Origin: Flavobacterium hiemivividum
GTDB lineage: Bacteria; Bacteroidota; Bacteroidia; Flavobacteriales; Flavobacteriaceae
DNA length: 64,000 nucleotides
Reading direction: 5' to 3'
Assembly: GCF_004349145.1 (NCBI RefSeq)
Contig: NZ_SMFO01000004.1
Span: 232,637 to 296,636, forward strand
The notes beneath the pieces are model-generated. The model saw only the letters and a program-made list of their open reading frames with translations, searched no databases and had not been told where the DNA came from. Position numbers and translations under genes: made by a program. Below are positions 18,056 to 26,895 of this stretch, piece after piece. Numbering within the stretch: the stretch's first letter is position 1; the number at the start of each line of letters is the position of its first letter.

Positions 18056-19417
18056 ATGGAACAGAATCATATTAGTAGAAAAAGATTTTTAGGATTGAGT
18101 GCAGCCGCTACTGGAGCTGCATTATTCTCAGGTATTGGCACTTCAGCAATGACACCACAGGAAGCAGAGGATATAAACACTGCTGCTTTAAAAGAATATA
18201 TTTTAACGAATGTAAGACTGGAAGAAGGGTTTGAGTACAACGAAAAAAAGGAAGTCATAGCCACAAATACAGCCTTATATAACCTGCATATTTCCGATGG
18301 CAAAATCAAAAAGATTGTAAAAGGCAAACTTGATCTAAAGCTGAAGACAATCGACGCCAAAGGTTTTTTAATGCTTCCGGGATTGCGTGATATGCACATT
18401 CATATTGATAAAACATTTTATGGTGGGAAATGGAATGCTGCACCAAGAAAAGGGTATACAGTGAAAGATATGATTGTATTGGAGGAAAAGATTATTCCAC
18501 AGTTATTGACAGATTCCCAACACAAAGCCGAAGAAGCGATAGAACTAATGAAAAGCCAAGGTACTTATTTTGCCCGTTGCCAAACTAATATTGATCCCGT
18601 AAGCGGATTAAAAAGTTTAGAGCATTTATTAGCAGCATTAGATAAAAATAAGGATAGTTTTGCTTGGGAAATTGTCGCTTTTCCACAACATGGAATTTTG
18701 TATTCCCAGTCAGAATCGCTGTTGCGCGAAGCGGCAAAAATGGGTGTTGACTTTATTGGTGGCCTAGATCCAACCACTGTCGATGGGAATTTAGAGAAAT
18801 CTCTTGATGCCATGTTTCAAATTGCAATTGACAACAATAAAGGAATTGATATTCACTTGCATGAAGGATTACCAACAGGTAAAGCCGCCATAGAATACAT
18901 CATTAAAAAAACAGAAGAGAATAAACAGCTACAGGGAAAAACAGACATAAGTCACGGCTTTGCTCTTGCCAGAATGGAAGCAAACGAATTAGAAAAAATA
19001 GCTGAACAAATGGGGGCACTTGGTATTGGAGTGGTTTCTACAGTGCCTATTGGCCGCACAATAATGCCAATTCCAACTTTAAAAAAGCACGGTGTAAAAT
19101 TAATGACTGGTACAGATAGTATCGTAGATCATTGGCAACCTTTTGGAAATTGTGATATGCTTGAAAAAGCAAAATTATGTGCCCAACTTTACGGTTGGAC
19201 AGATGAGTATAGTCTAAGTCGCGCCTTACATATTGCTACTACTAACGAGATATTGCCACTTAATGATGCTGGTGCTCGGGTATGGCCTGCGGTGGATGCT
19301 GAAGCCAATTTTATTTTGGTAAAAGCCAGTTGTTCTGCAGAAGCAGTTGCGCGTCTACCTAAAAGAGAAGGCGTTTTCTTTAAAGGAAAACTAATAGCTG
19401 GGGAAATGAAGGCATAG
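18056..19417 (+). CDS. Exported amidohydrolase, cytosine deaminase-like
   Basis: A 453-residue metal-dependent hydrolase. The N-terminus (SRKRFLGLSAAATGAALFSG) resembles a Tat signal in which one of the twin arginines is Lys, so export in folded form is likely. The TIM-barrel metal ligands are H114 and H116 (MHIHID), H267 and H269 with E270 (HLHEG), H300 (SHGFAL) and D354 (TGTDS). The 153-residue spacing from first His to H267, the HxxE pattern and H300 match E. coli cytosine deaminase, although D354 comes about 13 residues early. Related enzymes act on cytosine, creatinine or other cyclic ureas, so the substrate is open. It is paired with the ankyrin lipoprotein and sits under a likely AraC control. 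Confidence 0.85.
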   Translation: MEQNHISRKRFLGLSAAATGAALFSGIGTSAMTPQEAEDINTAALKEYILTNVRLEEGFEYNEKKEVIATNTALYNLHISDGKIKKIVKGKLDLKLKTIDAKGFLMLPGLRDMHIHIDKTFYGGKWNAAPRKGYTVKDMIVLEEKIIPQLLTDSQHKAEEAIELMKSQGTYFARCQTNIDPVSGLKSLEHLLAALDKNKDSFAWEIVAFPQHGILYSQSESLLREAAKMGVDFIGGLDPTTVDGNLEKSLDAMFQIAIDNNKGIDIHLHEGLPTGKAAIEYIIKKTEENKQLQGKTDISHGFALARMEANELEKIAEQMGALGIGVVSTVPIGRTIMPIPTLKKHGVKLMTGTDSIVDHWQPFGNCDMLEKAKLCAQLYGWTDEYSLSRALHIATTNEILPLNDAGARVWPAVDAEANFILVKASCSAEAVARLPKREGVFFKGKLIAGEMKA

Positions 19418-19454
19418 ATTCAAATTCGATCGATTAGTTGGGTTTCAAGATTAA

Positions 19455-19517
19455 AAAACAAGTTTAAATTCAGAATACAAAGTATAGTGTTCTGAATTTA
19501 AACTTGTTTTGTTTTTT
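19455..19517 (+). terminator. Strong terminator after the amidohydrolase gene
   Basis: A perfect 21-bp stem pairs 19455-19475 with 19490-19510 around a 14-nt loop. The descending arm ends in TTGTTTTGTTTTTT. It closes the AraC-ankyrin-amidohydrolase region. The following 190 bp to lpxK contain only a weak 9-bp hairpin (19550-19578). Confidence 0.85.
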
Positions 19518-19703
19518 AAAGAAGGTTTTTAAGGTAACGAACTATTTTAAAATGTAATACTTTTTCGAAATTACATTTCTTATTCAATTCTTTAAAGAGT
19601 TCAAATAAATACTTCTTGAAGATAAAGCTTAAGTTCTGCTTCGAAATGGAAATAGAAAGGAATTAATTCGTTAAATTCGTGTTCAATTTTTTACAATTCT
19701 ATA

Positions 19704-20741
19704 ATGATTTTATTGCGCAAAATACTCTTTCCCTTTGCTATTTTATATGGTTTCATTACGAGTATTAGGAACTTTCTATTTAATCAAGGAATTTTTAAAT
19801 CTTATAGTTTTGATCTGCCTATTATTGCTGTGGGAAACCTCAGTGTTGGCGGTACTGGTAAAACACCGCAAATTGAGTACTTGATTAGACTGCTGTCTGA
19901 ACAATACAAAGTAGCAACATTAAGTAGGGGATATAAGAGAAAGTCGGAGGGTTTTATTTTAGCGGATGGAGGTTCTAATGCTGAAATACTAGGGGACGAA
20001 CCTTTTCAATTCTACACGAAATTTAAGAATATTCAAGTTGCTGTTGATGCGAATCGAAAGAACGGAATTGAAAAATTGCTCTCGCAACCGCAAAAACCAG
20101 AAGTAATTTTGTTGGATGACGCTTACCAACATCGAAAAGTGAAAGCAGGTTATTATATTTTACTTAGCTCTTATGGCGACTTGTATTGTGATGATTTTAT
20201 ACTTCCTGCAGGAAACTTAAGAGAAAGTAGAAGCGGAGCCAAGAGAGCTAATGTTATAGTTGTAACAAAATGTCCTGCAGATCTATCAGAAGTGGAGATG
20301 GCTAGCATTAAAAACAAATTAAAAATTGGTGTAAACCAAGAATTATATTTTACGACCATTGCTTACGATGAATTTATTTACTCAGAAACGGGAGTACGAG
20401 CAGTAAAAGACATCAAGAGTAGTGATAAGTTACTTTTGGCTGGAATTGCAAAACCTGGCTCTTTTTTCGAATATTTAAAAACTGAAAAGGATGTTTGTAT
20501 GAGTTTTCCAGATCATCATCATTTTAGTGAAAGCGATATAATAGACATTAAAAATAAATCGCTAAATAAGATTATAATAACGACTGAGAAGGATTATGTG
20601 CGCTTGCAGGGAAGAATCCCCGCCGATCAACTTTTTTATTTACCAATACGAAGTCAGTTTCTTGTAAGAGATAATGACTTTAGAAAAACAATCATGAATT
20701 ATGTGGGAACAAGTACAAGAAACGGTAAGTTACATCAATAA
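19704..20741 (+). CDS. lpxK: Tetraacyldisaccharide 4'-kinase LpxK
   Basis: Inner-membrane-associated kinase that phosphorylates the 4' position of the lipid A disaccharide precursor. Length is 345 residues, normal for the family. An N-terminal membrane-associated helix (about 5-22) precedes the P-loop VGNLSVGGTGKTP (43-55). Further landmarks are the SRGYKRKSEG segment, DDAYQHRKV and the late TTEKDYVRL. The 3' end overlaps the start of the purine nucleoside phosphorylase gene by 41 bp in another frame, so the two are translationally linked. Confidence 0.95.
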   Translation: MILLRKILFPFAILYGFITSIRNFLFNQGIFKSYSFDLPIIAVGNLSVGGTGKTPQIEYLIRLLSEQYKVATLSRGYKRKSEGFILADGGSNAEILGDEPFQFYTKFKNIQVAVDANRKNGIEKLLSQPQKPEVILLDDAYQHRKVKAGYYILLSSYGDLYCDDFILPAGNLRESRSGAKRANVIVVTKCPADLSEVEMASIKNKLKIGVNQELYFTTIAYDEFIYSETGVRAVKDIKSSDKLLLAGIAKPGSFFEYLKTEKDVCMSFPDHHHFSESDIIDIKNKSLNKIIITTEKDYVRLQGRIPADQLFYLPIRSQFLVRDNDFRKTIMNYVGTSTRNGKLHQ

Positions 20742-21513
20742 AGTAAACCACTTCAATCCTGAATATGGAATTATATTAGGTTCTGGTTTAGGAAGTTTTA
20801 CGGATGACATTAAGATTGAATTTACATTGCCCTATAACGAAATACCGAATTTCCCTGTATCCACAGTTCAGGGACATAAGGGGGCTCTGGTTTTTGGAAC
20901 TATTGGCGATACAAAGGTTGTGGCCATGCAAGGACGTTTTCATTTCTACGAGGGATATTCGATGAAAGAAGTGACTTTTCCGGTGCGTGTCTTGAAGTTT
21001 TTGGGAGTTAAAAAACTAATTGTCTCTAACGCTTCTGGGGGAGTAAATCCCAATTATAAAATAGGCGAAATTGTAATCATTAAGGATCATATCAATTTTA
21101 CGCCAGAGCATCCGTTGCGTGGTGTAAATGACGAACGTTTTGGTCCGCGATTTGTAAATATGAGTGAGCCTTATTCGAGGAAAATGATAGCTAAAGCAAA
21201 AGAACTTGCCACAGAATTAAATATTGAAGTTAAAGATGGAATCTATTTAGGCTTACAAGGACCTAGTTTTGAAACCTTGGCCGAATATAAGATGGTTAAA
21301 ATCCTAGGCGCTGATTGTGTAGGAATGTCTACCGTACCAGAAGTTATTGTTGCTCGTCACATGGATTTAGAAACCTTTGGAATCTCTGTAATTACAGACA
21401 TTGGAGACGAGGATAATATTGATTCAATTTCCCATGACGAAGTCTTAGAAGCGGCTCAAAATGCAGAGCCAAATGTAAGAAGATTGATTAAGGAGTTGAT
21501 CGTTAGGTATTAA
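20701..21513 (+). CDS. punA: Purine-nucleoside phosphorylase (class I, trimeric type)
   Basis: A 270-residue cytoplasmic enzyme that splits purine nucleosides with phosphate in the salvage pathway. Landmarks are the phosphate-binding ILGSGLGSF, the Q-GHKG loop, MQGRFHFYEGY, VSNASGGVNP and the late MSTVPEVIVARHMDLETFGIS. It starts within lpxK (41-bp overlap), and no other in-frame ATG would preserve the N-terminal glycine loop. Its 3' end overlaps the 3' end of the convergent histidine kinase gene by 11 bp. Confidence 0.94.
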   Translation: MWEQVQETVSYINKVNHFNPEYGIILGSGLGSFTDDIKIEFTLPYNEIPNFPVSTVQGHKGALVFGTIGDTKVVAMQGRFHFYEGYSMKEVTFPVRVLKFLGVKKLIVSNASGGVNPNYKIGEIVIIKDHINFTPEHPLRGVNDERFGPRFVNMSEPYSRKMIAKAKELATELNIEVKDGIYLGLQGPSFETLAEYKMVKILGADCVGMSTVPEVIVARHMDLETFGISVITDIGDEDNIDSISHDEVLEAAQNAEPNVRRLIKELIVRY

Positions 21514-23683
21514 CTTTGTCTAATTGTTCCGCAATAACAGCGTAGAAATATTCAGGATCGAATGGTTTTGTTATAACATCGTTCATGCCAAATGATAATA
21601 GCATTTCTCTGTTTTCGTTCAGTGAAATTGCAGTTACTGCTATTACAGGAGTTAAAATATCAAATTCTCTAATTTTCTTAGTCGCCACTGTACCGTTTAT
21701 TCCTGGAAGATGGACATCCATTAAAATTAAATCAAACTTATGGTTTCTGACTTTTTCAATTGCCTCTTCTCCGTTATCAATAATTTTGCATTTCATGCCT
21801 TTATTTAGCACCATTTTTTTTGCTATCATCTGATTGATCTTATTGTCTTCAACCACTAAGATGTTTTTATTTGCAAAAATTGATTCATCATAATTTTTAA
21901 TTACGGTACTATCTGATGAATGCTGCTCGTTTACTGTAAATTCTAATTGAAATGAAAAGACAGAGCCTTTGCCTAAAATACTTTCGACTTTAATTTGTCC
22001 GCCAAGAATTTTAGTTAGTTTTTTTACGATTGTTAACCCTAATCCAGTCCCTCCATATTTTCGATTTATTTCGACAGATCCTTGGGCGAAACTTTCAAAA
22101 ATAGTGTCTAATTTATCGCGTGAAATCCCAATACCAGTATCAATAATTTCAAATGATAGTACCGCAGTGTCATCTATATGGGATTGTAATTTAGCTTGGA
22201 TCGTGACGTTCCCGTTTTTGGTAAACTTTAAAGAATTATTTATTAAATTCATGAAAATTTGCGACAATTTCGTTGGATCTCCTATCAAATGATCTGGGAT
22301 GGTTTCATCAATATTAAATGTAAAGGTATTATTATTCTTTAAAGCGATTTCCTTCAAAGAATTTCTGATGTCTTCTAACAGCTGTTTTAGATTGAAATTA
22401 ACAGTATCTACTTCAACGGTATTGGATTCGATTTTATTGATTTCTAGAATTTCATTTATAAAAGTGGTTAGATAGTTTCCAGAAAATTTTAAAGATGATA
22501 AATAATGTAACTGTGACTTCTTAGGGTTTTCTTCCAGTAATAAATGAGTGATACCGTTTATAGCATTTAGTGGCGTTCTGAGTTCATGGCTAACGGTAGA
22601 TAAAAATTCGAATCTTGCCTGTGATGCTTTTTCAGCTTTCTCTTTTGCTATTATTAACTCGGTGTTCTTTTCGTGTAGTAATAAATTCGATTTATTTCTA
22701 ATGATATTGTTCTTGTATAAAGACAAACTCAATAGGGATAGAATTAAAATTAACGCAATGGCAAGGATATTAATCAGCTTAGAGAATTTGATGTTTTTTT
22801 CCTCTTCCGCGATTTTTTTGTTAATTCGCTCTATCTTTTCTAGTCGTTGCGTTTCCTTAAAATTCTCATAATCATCGATTCCAAGTTTTTCATTGTTCGA
22901 AATCGAGATACTTTCTTTAAGATTCAAGTGCTGCTGTAGATAGGAGTAAGCAGTGCTTTTATTTAATATATTACCATAAACGGAACTCAGCGCTAGCAAA
23001 ATATCCGATTTTTGCTTTAGATTGTCGTTTTTGGCATTTAATTCTAAGGCTTTATTGTAATAGTTTAAGGCTAAATTATTTCGCTTATTGATCTCTTCTA
23101 TTAGTCCAATTTGATAAAGTGCCTCCGCTTTAATGTCTGCAATTTCAGGACTGTCCGGTTTAGAAATTACCAAATTAAAACACAACGATGCCGCATTGTA
23201 ATTCTTATACGCTTTATAAATAATACCTTTTTGAAGGTTGACGATGTCTTCATTAGGTTGAATATTTAAAGTTTTATAGATGGATAATGCTTTATTAAGA
23301 GAATTTTCAGCTGCTTTGTAGTTTTTTGTGCCAATAGAGGAAAGACTAAGGTAATAGTAGCTATTTGCCACTTGAGTTGAAGGAGGTAAGCCTTCGAATA
23401 ATGAGATACTTTCAGTAAAACTTTCGTTTGCATCACTGTATTTACTGAGGTCGTAGTAAATTTTACCTAAATTAAAAGTTTGGATGGCTTGAGCTTCCTT
23501 TTTAAGATGGACCTCGCAATAATTTATTGCTTTTTGAGTAAAAAAAAGTGCGTTTTTATAATTGTTTTCTTTGATGCTAGAATTCGCCTGCTCAGTATAA
23601 TGGGATATGCTATCAGTATCCACTTTTTTTTGTGAATAGAGAAAGGAATGAATAAAAAACATAAAAACCAAAAGGTATCTCAT
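21503..23683 (-). CDS. Hybrid sensor histidine kinase with TPR sensor and receiver domain
   Basis: A 726-residue membrane sensor. A signal segment (1-17) is followed by TPR repeats in the periplasm (about 25-270) and one transmembrane helix (about 302-323). A coiled linker leads to HisKA with the phosphorylated H366 (VSHELRTPLNA). The HATPase domain has an N box near 482, DTGIGI at about 516-520 and GGTGLGL at about 544-550. A receiver domain follows with D656 (LILMDVHLPG). There is no output domain, so phosphate must pass to a separate HPt or response regulator, and none is adjacent. The stimulus is unknown; TPR sensors of this type are common in Bacteroidota. Confidence 0.92.
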   Translation of the reverse strand: MRYLLVFMFFIHSFLYSQKKVDTDSISHYTEQANSSIKENNYKNALFFTQKAINYCEVHLKKEAQAIQTFNLGKIYYDLSKYSDANESFTESISLFEGLPPSTQVANSYYYLSLSSIGTKNYKAAENSLNKALSIYKTLNIQPNEDIVNLQKGIIYKAYKNYNAASLCFNLVISKPDSPEIADIKAEALYQIGLIEEINKRNNLALNYYNKALELNAKNDNLKQKSDILLALSSVYGNILNKSTAYSYLQQHLNLKESISISNNEKLGIDDYENFKETQRLEKIERINKKIAEEEKNIKFSKLINILAIALILILSLLSLSLYKNNIIRNKSNLLLHEKNTELIIAKEKAEKASQARFEFLSTVSHELRTPLNAINGITHLLLEENPKKSQLHYLSSLKFSGNYLTTFINEILEINKIESNTVEVDTVNFNLKQLLEDIRNSLKEIALKNNNTFTFNIDETIPDHLIGDPTKLSQIFMNLINNSLKFTKNGNVTIQAKLQSHIDDTAVLSFEIIDTGIGISRDKLDTIFESFAQGSVEINRKYGGTGLGLTIVKKLTKILGGQIKVESILGKGSVFSFQLEFTVNEQHSSDSTVIKNYDESIFANKNILVVEDNKINQMIAKKMVLNKGMKCKIIDNGEEAIEKVRNHKFDLILMDVHLPGINGTVATKKIREFDILTPVIAVTAISLNENREMLLSFGMNDVITKPFDPEYFYAVIAEQLDKVNT

Positions 23684-23709
23684 CTGTTGTTTATTTTTCT
23701 AAGCTATTT

Positions 23710-24705
23710 TTATTCTTTTGTCAACACTATTAAATCTATTATTCTAGACGAATAGCCTATTTCATTGTCGTACCATCCCACGACTTTTACCATTTTATCA
23801 ATCACCGAAGTAAGCTGTGCGTCAAACACACATGAATTTCTGTTTCCAATAATGTCTACAGAAACGATTGGGTCTTCGGTGTAATCTAAGATCCCTTTTA
23901 AATTATTTTCGGCAGCGAACTTAAATGCTTCGTTGATTTCAGTTATTGTAACGGCACGCTTTACATTGAATGTAATATCTGTTAATGATCCATCAGGAAC
24001 GGGTACACGAATACCACAACCACCTATTTTGTTGTCTAATGTAGGAAAAATTTTTGTTAATGCCTTAGCGGCTCCAGTTGTTGTAGGGACAATGGATTGA
24101 CTCGCGCCACGGGCTCTGCGTAAATCTTTATGGGGTTGATCGTGCAGGCTTTGGTCTGTTGTATAAGAGTGAATGGTAGTGATATAAGCTTGTTCTATGC
24201 CACATAGCTCATCGATTACCTTCATCATTGGGGCTGCATTATTTGTAGTGCAACTGGCGTTAGAAATAATTTTTTCGGTACCATCAAGAATATGATCATT
24301 TACACCAATAACAACAGTTTTAATACTATCTACTTCAGAGGGAGCGGATAGGATTACTTTCTTAGCTCCTGCGATTATATGCGCATTAATTTCTTCAAAA
24401 GTTTTGTATTTCCCAGTTGATTCGATTACATAATCGATATTAAAACTTTTCCAGTCTAATTTTGAAATTTGTTTCTCATGAAAAAATAAAAAGTGATCTT
24501 CTTCTACAAGAATACCTTTTTCATCTGCGCTTACCTTGTATGGTAAAACACCGTGAATACTGTCGTATTTTAATAAATGAGCCATCGTTTTTGTATCGGC
24601 AATGTCATTTATAGCAACAACTTCAATAGTGGGATGGTTCAAAAGCAATCGAAATAGATTTCGACCAATTCTTCCAAAACCGTTAATGGCAATTCTTGTT
24701 TTCAA
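23710..24705 (-). CDS. gapA: Glyceraldehyde-3-phosphate dehydrogenase (type I)
   Basis: A 331-residue cytoplasmic glycolytic enzyme. The N-terminal Rossmann motif is INGFGRIGRN. D34 (INDIAD) suggests NAD preference. The catalytic Cys is C152 in SNASCTTN, with the conserved His in TTIHSYTTDQ. The C-terminal WYDNEIGYS is present. The start codon is TTG; this start gives the canonical N-terminus and no ATG lies upstream in frame. A 23-bp hairpin lies just 16 bp upstream, between it and lipA. Confidence 0.95.
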   Translation of the reverse strand: MKTRIAINGFGRIGRNLFRLLLNHPTIEVVAINDIADTKTMAHLLKYDSIHGVLPYKVSADEKGILVEEDHFLFFHEKQISKLDWKSFNIDYVIESTGKYKTFEEINAHIIAGAKKVILSAPSEVDSIKTVVIGVNDHILDGTEKIISNASCTTNNAAPMMKVIDELCGIEQAYITTIHSYTTDQSLHDQPHKDLRRARGASQSIVPTTTGAAKALTKIFPTLDNKIGGCGIRVPVPDGSLTDITFNVKRAVTITEINEAFKFAAENNLKGILDYTEDPIVSVDIIGNRNSCVFDAQLTSVIDKMVKVVGWYDNEIGYSSRIIDLIVLTKE

Positions 24706-24720
24706 TAGATTTTGTTTAAA

Positions 24721-24781
24721 GTTTCAAGTTTCAGGTTTAAAGTCACTCAACTTGAAACCTTAAACTTGAAACGTTTTTTTT
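24721..24781. repeat. Intergenic hairpin between lipA and gapA, GTTTAAAGT-type
   Basis: An inverted repeat pairs 24721-24743 with 24750-24772 (21 of 23 pairs) around a 6-nt loop, followed by a T8 run on the plus strand. The arms are built of TTTCAAG and GGTTTAAAG words. A similar hairpin with AGGTTTAAAGT lies at 41068-41114, again directly after a minus-strand stop codon. On the minus strand it lacks a U-run, so read-through from lipA into gapA is possible. Confidence 0.55.
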
Positions 24782-25649
24782 AAAGAATGTGCTTTTGTGC
24801 TTTATAAGAAGAGCGAACTAACGGACCACTTTCTACATGACGGAATCCTAATTCTAATCCGTATTTTTCATAGATAGCAAATTGATCAGGAGTTATGAAT
24901 TCTTTAACTGGCAAGTGTTTTTTACTTGGTTGTAAGTATTGACCGATGGTTACTACATCCACATTAGCATCGCGAAGGTCTCTCATGGTCTGGAAAACTT
25001 CTTCTTCTTGTTCGCCAAGACCAAGCATAATCCCCGATTTTGTTCTATTGATTCCTTTTTCTTTCAAGTATCTTAAAACTTCTAAGCTTCGGTCATACTT
25101 TGCTTGAATACGTACTTCACGAGTTAGTCTGCGTACTGTTTCTACATTATGTGAAACTACTTCAGGATTTGCGTCTACAATTCGGTCTATATTTCTTTCG
25201 ATACCTTGAAAATCAGGAATCAAAGTTTCTAGAGTCGTAGTTGGATTCATTCTACGAATGGCTTTTACGGTTTCGATCCAAATAATAGATCCGCCATCTT
25301 TTAAGTCATCTCTATCGACACTGGTAATTACAGCATGTTTGATATTCATTAATTTTATCGAACGTGCTACTTTTTCAGGTTCGTCCCAATCTACTGTTTC
25401 TGGTCTTCCAGTTTTTACACCACAAAAACCACAAGAACGGGTACATGTATTTCCTAAAATCATAAATGTAGCGGTACCTTCACCCCAGCATTCACCCATG
25501 TTAGGGCAGCTTCCTGATGCGCAAATCGTATTCAAACTATATTTATCGACTAAGCCTCTTAGTTCAGTGTATTTTTGTCCTATCGGGAGTTTTACCTTCA
25601 ACCATTTTGGTTTTTGAACAGGTAAAGTATTTTCTAAAACAGTTTCCAT
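24780..25649 (-). CDS. lipA: Lipoyl synthase
   Basis: A 289-residue radical SAM enzyme that inserts two sulfurs into octanoyl chains on lipoyl domains. The auxiliary cluster cysteines C43, C48 and C54 ([12 protein letters not shown]) and the radical SAM triad C69, C73 and C76 (CTRSCGFC) are all present. The C-terminal RSSYKA motif supplies the serine ligand of the auxiliary cluster. Length and motifs are normal. Plus-strand T-rich sequence overlaps its stop. Confidence 0.97.
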   Translation of the reverse strand: METVLENTLPVQKPKWLKVKLPIGQKYTELRGLVDKYSLNTICASGSCPNMGECWGEGTATFMILGNTCTRSCGFCGVKTGRPETVDWDEPEKVARSIKLMNIKHAVITSVDRDDLKDGGSIIWIETVKAIRRMNPTTTLETLIPDFQGIERNIDRIVDANPEVVSHNVETVRRLTREVRIQAKYDRSLEVLRYLKEKGINRTKSGIMLGLGEQEEEVFQTMRDLRDANVDVVTIGQYLQPSKKHLPVKEFITPDQFAIYEKYGLELGFRHVESGPLVRSSYKAQKHIL

Positions 25650-25667
25650 AAATCAATTTTAAGACTG

Positions 25668-25675
25668 CAAATATA
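25668..25675 (-). promoter_or_regulatory. Candidate -7 box for lipA
   Basis: On the minus strand the sequence reads TATATTTG, matching TAnnTTTG, about 19 bp upstream of the lipA ATG. No clear TTG -33 element was found. Confidence 0.4.
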
Positions 25676-25848
25676 AGGAATGTTGATTTAAAATAGGGTG
25701 TTTCGGGCGCGAAGCTTGAAGCGAGATTTATATTAATTATTTGCGCAATTCTCTGTGATTTTTCTGTGTGGCTGTGGTTTGCAGGTATTTATTCCTATCT
25801 GCGTGAGAAGTAAAAGGGGTATAGGAGTTTTGTTTTTTTCGAGAAACA

Positions 25849-25883
25849 TAAAAAAAAAAGCAGAATCAAGTGATTCTGCTTTT
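25849..25883 (-). terminator. Rho-independent terminator after tonB
   Basis: A hairpin with an 11-bp stem (25857-25867 with 25872-25882) and a 4-nt loop. On the minus strand it is followed by a run of about 10 U. It lies 11 bp past the tonB stop. Confidence 0.85.
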
Positions 25884-25893
25884 CTGTCGAAGT

Positions 25894-26721
25894 TTAATTC
25901 AGTTGAACAACAATGGGTAAATTGTAAGCTGTTCGCACAGCTTTTGAATCGATTATTCCGGGCGCCCATTTGGTTCTCAACGATTTTAGAACCCGAATCG
26001 CTTCTTTCCCCAATCCATAACCTGGATCGTTTTTTACTTGTATATCAGTCATGCTTCCGTCTTTTTCGACCACAAAAGAAACATAAACACGAATGCTTCT
26101 TTCTCCGTTTATTTCTGGGCTTTCAAAATTTTTACCAATGTAGGCGTAGAATTTAGCAATTCCGCCGGGGTATTCTGGCATTTTGTCCAAAAGGGTGCTA
26201 GCCACAACCGTATTCCCATAATCAACTATTGCAGGGCTTCCATTTCCCGTTCCTTGCGATGCGACTGGATTCGTACCAATAATCCCATTGCCATCAGGAT
26301 TATTATTTATCGTAAGCGGGTTTTCAATATTGGTTGCAATATCTGGAGTCGCGAGCGTAGCCTGAACAATTGTAGGGTTTTTAAGTTGGTGTTTTTCAAT
26401 AACGACACTTGGTTTTTGTTGGATAGCTTTTGGTAGAACGGGTGCTTCAATTTGTTTAACTTGATTGGGGAAAATTTTAGTCACCTCAATAATTTGATCG
26501 ATACTTCCAGGATTTGCTGCATGTATGTCTGTTGTAGGACTAAGTAGACTTATTATTTTTGGAATACCTACCAGAGAAGCACATAATAATATACCAATAA
26601 AAAGTGCAAATAAAGAAGTTTTTACGCTTTCTTGACGCAGTTGATATGCCCCGTATTCTTTGTTTTTGTTTTCGAAAACTAGATTAATCCAGTTGGACTC
26701 GTAAAGACTTAGTTTTGACAT
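25894..26721 (-). CDS. Energy transducer TonB family protein
   Basis: A 275-residue protein that would couple the proton motive force to outer-membrane receptors such as SusC. It has a short cytoplasmic N-terminus with the Bacteroidota YGAYQLRQ motif, one transmembrane helix (about 36-55), a linker with Pro and Gln/Lys segments, and a C-terminal TonB domain (about 185-275; MPEYPGGIAKFYAYIGKNF, then YVSFVVEKDGSM). No exbB or exbD genes are nearby, so it must use ones encoded elsewhere. Confidence 0.9.
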   Translation of the reverse strand: MSKLSLYESNWINLVFENKNKEYGAYQLRQESVKTSLFALFIGILLCASLVGIPKIISLLSPTTDIHAANPGSIDQIIEVTKIFPNQVKQIEAPVLPKAIQQKPSVVIEKHQLKNPTIVQATLATPDIATNIENPLTINNNPDGNGIIGTNPVASQGTGNGSPAIVDYGNTVVASTLLDKMPEYPGGIAKFYAYIGKNFESPEINGERSIRVYVSFVVEKDGSMTDIQVKNDPGYGLGKEAIRVLKSLRTKWAPGIIDSKAVRTAYNLPIVVQLN

Positions 26722-26895
26722 AATTTATGAATTTAATGGTTAGGTATCAGTTAAATCATAAGCGTGTAGTATTTTTAAATACTAACGTCAATAGTAAGAG
26801 TTTTAGTGTGCAATGCGTTAATTATTTGAAAAATAATTTATATAAATACTAAAATTAAGTTTTATTATTTAATTTTTAACAGAATAGATTGTAGT

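Noticed and set aside
25733..26436. Short ORFs on both strands around the tonB 3' end
   Set aside because: They overlap the tonB gene and its terminator in other frames and show no family similarity.
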